Shown here: positions 57,370 through 64,000 of the stretch, in pieces
How the letters are laid out: the number at the start of each line of letters is the position of its first letter
Numbering within the stretch: position 1 is the stretch's first letter
Assembly (NCBI RefSeq): GCF_024294905.1
Contig: NZ_JANCOC010000001.1
Location: 176,599-240,598, forward strand
Length of the DNA: 64,000 nt
Direction of reading: 5' to 3'
DNA from: Rothia gullae
GTDB taxonomy: Bacteria; Actinomycetota; Actinomycetes; Actinomycetales; Micrococcaceae
Translations under genes and position numbers: made by a program
The notes under the pieces: generated by a model
Seen by the model: the letters and a program-made list of their open reading frames with translations, nothing else
Told to the model about the DNA's origin: nothing
Database searches by the model: none

Positions 57370-58825
57370 CTTCGGGCGCGTCACCGAAGCCGCCGTCCAG
57401 CAGCTTCTGCAGCTCCGAGTCGAAGTCCACGTCGTCCATGCTGATTTCGTTCATGCGCGCATCGTATGCGGTGAAGTCTTCCAGCTCGGCGGGGGTGGGC
57501 AGAGTCTCCGGGGTGTCCCAGAGGCCGTCGCGGGCCTCAATGCCGTGGGAGTTTTCGTACCAGCGCCAGAACTGCTGTGCTTCACGCACCAGGCGCGGGC
57601 GCAGTTCCAGGCCGACCAGGTTCTCGAAGACCTGCTCGCTGGGACCGCCGTCGATGCGGCGGCGCGCCATGATTTCGGTCAGCTGCGGTGCCTTGGGCAG
57701 GTTGCGGGTTGCATCCTCGGTTACGACGGATACCCAGCCTTCGATGAGGGCGAGCAGACCCTCCAGACGCTGTACCGCCAGTTCCTGGTCTTCGGTGCGC
57801 TGGGGGCTGAACATGCCGCCTTCGAATGCTTCCTGTACGGCGTCGGGGTTGCTCATATCCACCTGGGATGCGGCGTCCTGCATGCGGTTCATGTCCACGC
57901 GGATGCCGCGGGCGTAGCGCGCCACGAGCTGAACCAGGTCTTCACGTAGCCAGGGGTTTGCTTTGTGCAGGCGGATCAGCGCCGATTCACGTACGGCAAG
58001 GTAGAGCAGGACCTCCTGTGGGGGCACCTCGATGGTGTCGGCGAGCTGCTGGTAGCCGTTGGGTAGCAGTGCGGAGGAGCCGGGCGCGAGGGGGAAGCCC
58101 ACGTCGGTGGAGGAGTATACTTCACCGGCGAGCTGCGCAAGCGCCTGAGCCATCTGCGCACCAAAAATCACGGAACCAATGTTGTTCAAAAAGCCGCTGT
58201 TGAGAATCTGCGAGATTTCTTCGGGTACGTCTTCGGGTGCGCCGGGCATGACCATGGACTGGGTGACTTCGGCTGCGACCGGCTCGACCATTTCACGCCA
58301 GGAGTCGAACGAATGCTCAACCCATTCCGCTTTGGACCACGCCTGTACCGGGTGGTTGTGGCGTTCAATGGTGGTCACCGCATCCAGCCAGAGGTCTGCG
58401 AGGTTCGCCGCGTCTTCTACTGCGCGCTTGAGGTTTTCGGGTACGGAGGGGTCTTCGCCCATGGATGCGAGCATCTGGCGGGTCTGGTTCTTCACGTTGT
58501 CCCAGTTCACGCCGCTGGGGCTGTCGGATGCGCCCGCGCCGGAGAACATTGCCTGCACTTGCGCGAACATGCTCTGCATCATGGCGGGGTCAAAGCCCAT
58601 GCCCATGTTCTTCAGGTCTTCGGGGTCGATGCTGATGCCGAAGGGGTTCTGGCCGCCTTCGCCGAAGAGCGCGCCGAAGGGGTTCTGTGCGTTGGAGGAG
58701 GCGCCCTTACCGCCCTGGCCGGTTGCCCCTGCGGAGGGGTCGAAGCCCTGCTCCTGCATCTTCTTAATGAATTCTTCGAGGGGGTCGCGCTCGTTGGAGG
58801 CGCCGCCGGTGGGGTTCTCAGACAT
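57362..58825 (-). CDS. DUF2342 zinc-metalloprotease-like protein
   Basis: A 487-residue protein of the actinobacterial DUF2342 (TIGR03624) family, annotated as zinc-dependent peptidase or hydrolase. Visible blocks: WDNVKNQTRQMLASMGEDPSV, ADLWLDAVT, FNNIGSVIFGAQMAQALAQLAGEV-like segment, VPPQEVLLYLAVRESALIRLHKANPWLREDL and FWRWYENSHGIEARDGLWDTPE. The putative active-site helix here reads RESALIRLHKANPWL; I cannot confirm that it keeps all metal ligands. The N-terminal 90 residues are Gly/Asn/Met-rich. Start ATG 58825 has GAAAGG upstream. Its divergent neighbour is the PDZ/Lon-like gene. Confidence 0.82.
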   Translation of the reverse strand: MSENPTGGASNERDPLEEFIKKMQEQGFDPSAGATGQGGKGASSNAQNPFGALFGEGGQNPFGISIDPEDLKNMGMGFDPAMMQSMFAQVQAMFSGAGASDSPSGVNWDNVKNQTRQMLASMGEDPSVPENLKRAVEDAANLADLWLDAVTTIERHNHPVQAWSKAEWVEHSFDSWREMVEPVAAEVTQSMVMPGAPEDVPEEISQILNSGFLNNIGSVIFGAQMAQALAQLAGEVYSSTDVGFPLAPGSSALLPNGYQQLADTIEVPPQEVLLYLAVRESALIRLHKANPWLREDLVQLVARYARGIRVDMNRMQDAASQVDMSNPDAVQEAFEGGMFSPQRTEDQELAVQRLEGLLALIEGWVSVVTEDATRNLPKAPQLTEIMARRRIDGGPSEQVFENLVGLELRPRLVREAQQFWRWYENSHGIEARDGLWDTPETLPTPAELEDFTAYDARMNEISMDDVDFDSELQKLLDGGFGDAPEEK

Positions 58826-59122
58826 GTGAAGCCTTTCGTAATCCGGGGGTGGGCGTAGCTGGCTCGCTCGCTGTCCAGCCTACCGATTTTTGCTGAGAAT
58901 TTCCCGTACTGACTCTGTGGAGGCGGGTTAATCAGCTGAGGGCTCACAAGCTTGTCTCTGGCGCCGGGGTTTGGGAGCTTTTTCGTGCCGCTGTCACAGC
59001 GGGGTGCTGACACAGCGCGGCGCGGGTCAGAGCGTGAACGCCTCCTGGTTGCTCTATTTTTAGCGGGGTGACGGTGCCCGCGCGCGTGTTGAAAAGCAGG
59101 TTTATCCGGTACTGTAGAAACC
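58826..59122. other. Divergent intergenic region between DUF2342 and PDZ genes
   Basis: A 297-base gap. It holds the -10 box TACTGT (59110-59115, 7 bases before the ATG) of the PDZ gene. No gene, repeat array or clear hairpin is supported. Confidence 0.6.
59110..59115 (+). promoter_or_regulatory. -10 box of the PDZ/Lon gene (leaderless)
   Basis: TACTGT, spacer AGAAACC, ATG at 59123. Confidence 0.55.
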
Positions 59123-60346
59123 ATGACTAAGTCCACCTTAGATGCTGAGCAGCAGCCGAACGCCGCCTCCGCGAGCGTGAAGAGTATTGAGAAGGCGACC
59201 AAGCGCCGTTCGCGTTTTGCGCCGCGCCGCGTGAACTTGCGTTCGGTGAGTGCTGTGGCGACGTGCGCTCTGCTGGCTGGTGCTTTTGTTCTGCCCAGTT
59301 CCTATGTGAAGGAGGGCCCCGGCCCGCTCTTTGACGTGCTCGGAACCTATCAGGAGAAGGACGTCATTGAGGTTTCTGGCGCGCCCAGCTATAAGACGTT
59401 CGGCAAGATGAACATGACGACGGTGTCGGTTTCGGGCGGCCCGTACACGGAGCTGTCCGGCGCGGAGGCGTTCTACGGCTGGTTGGCGTTTGACGGTAAC
59501 CGCAGCCTCGTGGTGCCGACCGATGCCCTGTACCCGCATGTGAGCCATGAGCAGGCGACGGCGGCTACCGGCGCGCAGATGGCTGATTCGCAGACTCAGG
59601 CGAAGGTTGCGGCAATGCGTCAGCTGAAGATGGCGGTGACCGAGAAGGTGCAGGTGCTTTCCACAGTGGAGGGTTCCCCGGCGGCGAGCGTGCTGAAGGG
59701 CGATGACCGCATCGTGAAGGTGGGGGAGAAGCAGATTGAGACTCTCACTGATGTTCCGAAGGCGGTAAACGCCTCGAATGGTTCGCCGATTGATGTGACC
59801 GTGGAACGTGGCGGCACGCAGCAGACGTTTAAACTGACCCCGGTTCGTGCCAGTGACGATAGCCGCTGGATTCTGGGCGCGGGTTTGAAGCAGAGCTATG
59901 ACCTGCCAGCGCACGTGCAGTACAACCTGGACGGTGTGGGTGGCCCGAGTGCCGGTCTGATGCTGGCGCTGGGCACGGTCGATAAGCTGAGCGAGGGTAC
60001 TCTGCTGGCCGATGAGGACGCCGGAGGCGACCCGTACCGCAGCTACATTTCGGGTACCGGCACGATTGATGCGAACGGCAAGGTCGGCGCAATTGGCGGC
60101 ATCAAGTACAAGATTTTGGCGACGGGCCGTTACGGTGCGCGCTACTTCTTGGCGCCTAAGGAGAACTGCGATTCAATCGTGAAGATGCAGGCGCAGGACC
60201 CCGACCTGTTCAATTACTATCACGCCGGTCAGGTGCGAGGCACGATGGTGGTTGTGCCGGTGTCGACCCTGGATGAGGCGGTCAAGACGGTGGAGGCGAT
60301 TAAGTCCGGCACCCCGGATGATTCCCTGCCCCGCTGCGGTTCCTAA
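59123..60346 (+). CDS. PDZ / Lon-like (S16) membrane-anchored protease
   Basis: A 407-residue protein. An N-terminal anchor (about 40-60, SVSAVATCALLAGAFVLPSS) precedes a PDZ domain (about 175-245, VLSTVEGSPAASVLKGDDRIVKVG). The Lon protease domain has the catalytic Ser276 in GVGGPSAGLM and Lys in AIGGIKYKI (about 328-330). It is conserved in actinobacteria beside DUF2342 and UPF0182. It should cleave cell-surface or membrane proteins outside the membrane. ATG 59123 follows TACTGT by 7 bases. A hairpin 46 bases past the stop ends the transcript. Confidence 0.88.
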   Translation: MTKSTLDAEQQPNAASASVKSIEKATKRRSRFAPRRVNLRSVSAVATCALLAGAFVLPSSYVKEGPGPLFDVLGTYQEKDVIEVSGAPSYKTFGKMNMTTVSVSGGPYTELSGAEAFYGWLAFDGNRSLVVPTDALYPHVSHEQATAATGAQMADSQTQAKVAAMRQLKMAVTEKVQVLSTVEGSPAASVLKGDDRIVKVGEKQIETLTDVPKAVNASNGSPIDVTVERGGTQQTFKLTPVRASDDSRWILGAGLKQSYDLPAHVQYNLDGVGGPSAGLMLALGTVDKLSEGTLLADEDAGGDPYRSYISGTGTIDANGKVGAIGGIKYKILATGRYGARYFLAPKENCDSIVKMQAQDPDLFNYYHAGQVRGTMVVVPVSTLDEAVKTVEAIKSGTPDDSLPRCGS

Positions 60347-60392
60347 CATAACGTTTCTCTCTGCAAGGTTCTCACCCGTATAGAGTAGAAGT

Positions 60393-60422
60393 CAGCCCCG
60401 GTACTTTACGGTACTGGGGCTG
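60393..60422 (+). terminator. Intrinsic terminator of the PDZ/Lon gene
   Basis: CAGCCCCGGTAC pairs with GTACTGGGGCTG (one mismatch each side), followed by TTCTGT. Confidence 0.82.
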
Positions 60423-60553
60423 TTCTGTGCCTTCCTTACCTCTTTTATCTGCCGTATTTCGCCGCGAGCTTCTACGAGGTTCTGCCCTTCTGCTGTACCT
60501 CTGAGATACTTAAAGGCAGTTATTTTCTCTGAACGTATGATGAGCGAGGAATT

Positions 60554-63500
60554 GTGTCTGAGTCGACCAATAACACCGCGCATCCCAAGCCGAAGAAGTC
60601 AACGCCTAAGCGTCGTAGCCCCCTGAGGGTGACGATTGCTGTGGTGGCGGTGCTCATTGCTGCTTTTGTGGGTGCGTCCCAGGTGTACACGGACTGGCTG
60701 TGGTTTGATCAGCTGGGTTATAGCACCGTGTTCACTACCCAGATTTTGTTGAAGGTAGCCGTTTTTGTGGTGGCTGCCGTGGTGATTGCTGTGCCGCTGT
60801 GGGCTTCGATGTCCTACGCGGTCCGTCATGCTGATGTGGCGCGGGCGTCCGAGAAGGAGCAGCAGGAGGGGCCGAACTCGAATCAGAGCGTGCCGACGAG
60901 CGGCACGGATGCTGCCGAGCAGATGCTGCGTGACGTGTTTGGCCAGCAGCGTGCTGAGGAGAGCATGCGCCGCTACCACGAGAGCGTGGATAAGGCTCGT
61001 AAGGTTCTGCTGATTGTGGTTCCGTTGCTGTTGGGTCTGTTCATTGCTGCGGCGACGATGACTCAGTGGAGCACCGTCGCGCTGTTCTTCAACCAGCAGT
61101 CCTTCGGTAAGACTGACCCGGAGTTCGGTCTGGATTACGGTTTCTTCCTGTTTGCGTTGCCGTTCTTCCGCATGGTGGTGACTTTGGTGACCTCCGCTGT
61201 GGTGCTGTCGGCGCTCGCGGGTTTGTTCATGCACTACTTCTACGGCGGTATTAAGGTGCAGCCCGGTGGGGTGAGTACCACGTCGGCATTCCGCCGTCAC
61301 GCTGCGATTGTGGCGGCTGCGTTCTTGCTGACTCGTGCGGTGAGTTTCTGGCTGGATCGTTATTCGTCGACTCAGCAGCAGGTGGGCCGCTGGGCTGGCG
61401 CAATGTACACGGATGTGAACTCGTCGATCCCGGTGAATGCTATTTTGGCGATTTCTGCTCTGCTGGTGGCGATCATGTTTGTGGTGGCGGCTTCGATGAA
61501 TCGTTGGCGTCTACCTCTGATTAGCACCGCGATGCTGGTGATTGTCGCTGTGGTTGCTGGCGGCCTGTACCCGTGGATTGTTCAGCGTTTCCAGGTTGTT
61601 CCGAATGAGCAGGGTGCTCAGTCGAAGTTCATTCAGCGCAATATTGATGCGACCCGTTACGCGTACGGTCTGGACAAGATAGAGACCACCCCGTATGACG
61701 CGACGATTGATACCCGTGCCGGTGCGTTGAGCTCTTCGAGCGCGACCATTGCGAATATTCGTCTGTTGGATCCGAATGTTGTGTCCTCGGCGTTTGCTCA
61801 GATGCAGCAGTTCCGTCCGTACTACCGTTTTGATTCGCAGTTGTCGGTGGACCGCTATTCGGTGGGTAACACTACGCAGGATACGGTGTTGGCGGCTCGT
61901 GAGCTGAACCCGGCGCAGACGAGCGGCGATTCTTGGTATAACCGCCACGTGGTGTACACCCACGGTTACGGCGTGATTGCCGCGTACGGTAACCAGGTGG
62001 ATTCTGCGGGTAACCCGAAGTTCTTGCAGTCCGGTATTAAGGCGACCGGTTCCCTGAGCGAGGATTATGAGCCGCGTATTTACTTTGGCATGAGCTCGCC
62101 GGAGTATTCGATTGTGGGCGGTAAGGGCGACACCCTGGAGCTGGACCGTCCGCTTTCTGCTGAGGAAACCAACACCTCCGACGCGAAGTACACTTTTGCC
62201 GGTTACGGCGGTCCTCGCGTTGATTCGCTGCTGGCTCGCCTGTCCTACGCGATTAAGTTCCAGTCCTCTGACATTCTGCTTTCGGATGCGGTGCGTGAGG
62301 GTTCGCAGATTCTGTACGAACGCAACCCGCTGGATCGTGTGCGTAAGGTGGCGCCGTACCTGAGCGTGGATTCTAAGCCGTACCCGGCGATTGTGAATAA
62401 CCGCGTGCAGTGGATTGTGGATGCCTACACTACGAGCGATCAGTTCCCCTATGCGCAGGGTAGCTCCCAGGATGCGGCAACTGCTGCGGGTGCTCAGCGT
62501 TCTAACTCGGTGAACTACATCCGTAACTCGGTGAAGGCTACCGTGGATGCGTACGACGGTTCGGTGACCCTGTACTCGTGGGATGAGGAGGATCCGGTGC
62601 TGAAGGCATGGCAGAGTGTTTTCCCTGGCACGGTGAAGAGCTACCGTGAGATGAACGCTTCGCTGATGAGCCATGTGCGTTATCCGACTGACATGTTCAA
62701 TATTCAGCGCACCATGCTGAATAAGTACCACGTGACGAATGCGAATAGCTTCTACGCCGGTGACGATGTCTGGTCGATTCCGAATGACCCGACTAATGAT
62801 CGTAACCAGCCGATTTCGCCCTACTACCTGTCCTTGCAGATGCCCGGGGATTCTCGTGCGCACTTCTCGTTGACGACCACGTTCATTCCTCAGCAGAGCG
62901 ATTCGAACTCTCGTAACGTGATGTACGGCTTCCTCGCTGCTAATGGTGATGCCGGTACCGGTAAGGACGGCGAGCGTAGCCCCGATTACGGCAAGTTGCG
63001 TCTGCTGGAGTTGCCGCGTTCTTCGGTGGTTCCGGGTCCGGGCCAGGCTCAGAACATTTTCAACTCTGATGCTGAGGTGTCGAACCAGCTGAACCTGCTG
63101 CGCCGCGGTTCGTCTGAGGTTATTAACGGCAATATGCTGACTTTGCCGGTGGGCGGCGGCATGCTGTACGTTCAGCCGGTGTACGTGCAGTCGAGCGGTG
63201 ACGCTAAGTACCCGCGTCTGCAGCGTGTGCTGGTGAGCTTCGGCGATAAGGTTGGTTTTGCTCCGACTCTGGAGGAGGCGCTGAACCAGGTGTTCGGTGG
63301 CTCTTCGGGTGCGAAGCTGGACGGTTCGGCGGCTAGCCCCTCGGCTTCTGCCTCTGGCTCCTCTGGTACTTCTGGTTCTTCGGGCGCTTCGACCGGCGGT
63401 TCGTCGGCTTCGCAGTCTTCGGAGCTGAAGCAGGCTCTGACGGATGCCTCGAAGGCGATGACCGATGCTGATGCGGCAATGAAGAAGGGCGACTGGGCTG

Positions 63501-63706
63501 CCTACGGTGAGGCTCAGAAGCGTCTGGAAGCAGCCGTGAAGAAGGCTCTGGAGGCTGAGGAGGCGCAGAGCGCGGCTTCCGCTAAGGCTTCGGCAGCGCC
63601 CAGTGCCTCTGCGGCTCCGAGCGCCTCTGCAGCTCCCAGTGCCGCGGCTTCTGCAAGCGCCCCCGCAAGCGCGAAGCCCAGCGCCAGCGCCTCGGCTTCT
63701 CGCTAA
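60554..63706 (+). CDS. UPF0182 large membrane protein
   Basis: A 1050-residue protein of the UPF0182 family, found across actinobacteria next to the PDZ/Lon gene. Seven hydrophobic helices fall in the first 330 residues (first at about 25-45, DWLWFDQLGYSTVFTTQ follows). A large soluble region has SEDYEPRIYFGMSSPEYSIVG, NYIRNSVKATVDAYDGSVTLY and SPYYLSLQMPG. The C-terminal 140 residues are Ser/Ala/Pro-rich with SAAPSA-type repeats. GTG 60554 has GCGAGGA upstream. The stop lies in a 14-base duplication. Function unknown; secretion or envelope role is suggested by topology only. Confidence 0.9.
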   Translation: MSESTNNTAHPKPKKSTPKRRSPLRVTIAVVAVLIAAFVGASQVYTDWLWFDQLGYSTVFTTQILLKVAVFVVAAVVIAVPLWASMSYAVRHADVARASEKEQQEGPNSNQSVPTSGTDAAEQMLRDVFGQQRAEESMRRYHESVDKARKVLLIVVPLLLGLFIAAATMTQWSTVALFFNQQSFGKTDPEFGLDYGFFLFALPFFRMVVTLVTSAVVLSALAGLFMHYFYGGIKVQPGGVSTTSAFRRHAAIVAAAFLLTRAVSFWLDRYSSTQQQVGRWAGAMYTDVNSSIPVNAILAISALLVAIMFVVAASMNRWRLPLISTAMLVIVAVVAGGLYPWIVQRFQVVPNEQGAQSKFIQRNIDATRYAYGLDKIETTPYDATIDTRAGALSSSSATIANIRLLDPNVVSSAFAQMQQFRPYYRFDSQLSVDRYSVGNTTQDTVLAARELNPAQTSGDSWYNRHVVYTHGYGVIAAYGNQVDSAGNPKFLQSGIKATGSLSEDYEPRIYFGMSSPEYSIVGGKGDTLELDRPLSAEETNTSDAKYTFAGYGGPRVDSLLARLSYAIKFQSSDILLSDAVREGSQILYERNPLDRVRKVAPYLSVDSKPYPAIVNNRVQWIVDAYTTSDQFPYAQGSSQDAATAAGAQRSNSVNYIRNSVKATVDAYDGSVTLYSWDEEDPVLKAWQSVFPGTVKSYREMNASLMSHVRYPTDMFNIQRTMLNKYHVTNANSFYAGDDVWSIPNDPTNDRNQPISPYYLSLQMPGDSRAHFSLTTTFIPQQSDSNSRNVMYGFLAANGDAGTGKDGERSPDYGKLRLLELPRSSVVPGPGQAQNIFNSDAEVSNQLNLLRRGSSEVINGNMLTLPVGGGMLYVQPVYVQSSGDAKYPRLQRVLVSFGDKVGFAPTLEEALNQVFGGSSGAKLDGSAASPSASASGSSGTSGSSGASTGGSSASQSSELKQALTDASKAMTDADAAMKKGDWAAYGEAQKRLEAAVKKALEAEEAQSAASAKASAAPSASAAPSASAAPSAAASASAPASAKPSASASASR

Positions 63707-63729
63707 GACTAAGAGGCTAAGCCTAAGAG
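63702..63729 (+). repeat. 14-base duplication over the UPF0182 stop
   Basis: GCTAAGACTAAGAG (63702-63715) and GCTAAGCCTAAGAG (63716-63729), one change. The first copy contains the TAA stop. Confidence 0.92.
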
Positions 63730-63831
63730 ACAGCGGGGGAGTAGCCCATACCGGATGCTCACGGGTCTAGCGTCCTCGCTCTAGATCCGGGGCCTGCACT
63801 GGATACGGCTCCTACCGACTAGCTCTAGCGG

Positions 63832-63859
63832 TCTCTGCGGGAACATCTCTGCGGGAACG
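63832..63859 (+). repeat. 14-base direct duplication before the UPF0182 terminator
   Basis: TCTCTGCGGGAACA and TCTCTGCGGGAACG in tandem. The second copy runs into the terminator stem. Confidence 0.9.
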
Positions 63860-63890
63860 GGGTGGAAGTGATTCACTTCCACCCCGTTCC
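63854..63890. terminator. Terminator downstream of UPF0182
   Basis: A 17-base perfect stem (63854-63870 with 63874-63890, GGAACGGGGTGG...) has a 3-base loop. Confidence 0.88.
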
Positions 63891-63931
63891 TGTATGTTCT
63901 ACCCCTGGCACTGCCCCGTAGCCCCTATTCC

Positions 63932-64000
63932 TACCCAACTGCTTTCTACCCAACTGCTTTCTACCCAACTGCTTTCTACCCAACTGCTTTCTACCCAACT
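63932..64000 (+). repeat. 15-base tandem array running off the window
   Basis: TACCCAACTGCTTTC repeats perfectly four times from 63932 and a fifth copy is cut by the window end. Copies are adjacent without unique spacers, so it is not a CRISPR array. Confidence 0.97.

Noticed and set aside
61511..62863. 450-codon open frame opposite UPF0182
   Set aside because: Arg/His/Val-rich shadow of a well-supported gene on the other strand.
63932..64000. Possible CRISPR array
   Set aside because: Repeat units abut directly with no unique spacers and no cas genes are present.
1..64000. tRNA, rRNA, riboswitch or prophage genes
   Set aside because: I looked for cloverleaf-type sequence, rRNA words, integrase/transposase and phage structural motifs and found none that I could support.

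Overview
The window is a stretch of a high-GC Gram-positive (actinobacterial) chromosome. Gene content and order (fdxA-dapC, divergent dapD/dapE, tatB-mrp-DUF1003-CBS cluster, coproporphyrin-type heme cluster, AdnAB-like helicase-nucleases, uvrD2, DUF2342, PDZ/Lon-like protease, UPF0182) point to Micrococcaceae. The genus Rothia, perhaps close to R. mucilaginosa, is my best guess from memory of the family; no search was run. No rRNA, tRNA or CRISPR array was seen.

Layout. 1-8.3 kb: ferredoxin end, lysine/diaminopimelate genes dapC, dapD, dapE, galE, a DUF4253 protein and a PIG-V-like membrane glycosyltransferase that ends in a triplicated terminator repeat. 8.7-20.5 kb: tatB, an overlapping mrp/DUF1003/MgtE-N-CBS operon, a YflT-like protein, an Xaa-Pro aminopeptidase, a PHP phosphoesterase, an orphan adenine methyltransferase, a DEAD-box helicase and a DUF3107 protein. 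20.8-36.1 kb: an almost complete heme pathway. hemA faces hemE-cgoX(hemY)-chdC(hemQ)-cpfC(hemH)-hemC-hemD-hemB, and hemL lies beyond three tandem copies of an unrecognised membrane-protein gene, the last of which carries an in-frame stop. The coproheme decarboxylase and a Cys-rich ferrochelatase imply the coproporphyrin-dependent route. 36.3-38.5 kb: ThrE-type exporter and a DEDDh exonuclease.

38.7-43.3 kb: an AT-rich defence island of three co-directional genes: a C5-cytosine DNA methyltransferase, a restriction endonuclease with a FokI-like PD-DxK domain, and a SIR2-domain protein 10 bases behind it. A 12-base direct repeat flanks the set, and a 14-base inverted repeat sits over the methyltransferase promoter. 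This restriction-modification plus SIR2 operon is the best candidate for an undescribed system in the window. It lies directly upstream of the AdnAB-like DNA end-resection pair (43.4-52.2 kb).

52.2-64 kb: a gene-poor kilobase with a 148-base MITE-like element with 14-base inverted ends, then a phosphotransferase, uvrD2 overlapping a YgjP-type metallopeptidase, a DUF2342 protein, a PDZ/Lon-like protease and a UPF0182 membrane protein. The window ends inside a 15-base tandem array.

Two genome-style features recur. (1) About a dozen genes have a TANNNT hexamer exactly 6-7 bases before the start codon, which implies leaderless transcripts. (2) About ten genes carry a short tandem duplication at or beside the stop codon (dapD, PIG-V gene, yflT-like, PHP gene, hemD, exonuclease, phosphotransferase, DUF2342, UPF0182 and one paralogue), so that the gene end is often repeated downstream of the gene.
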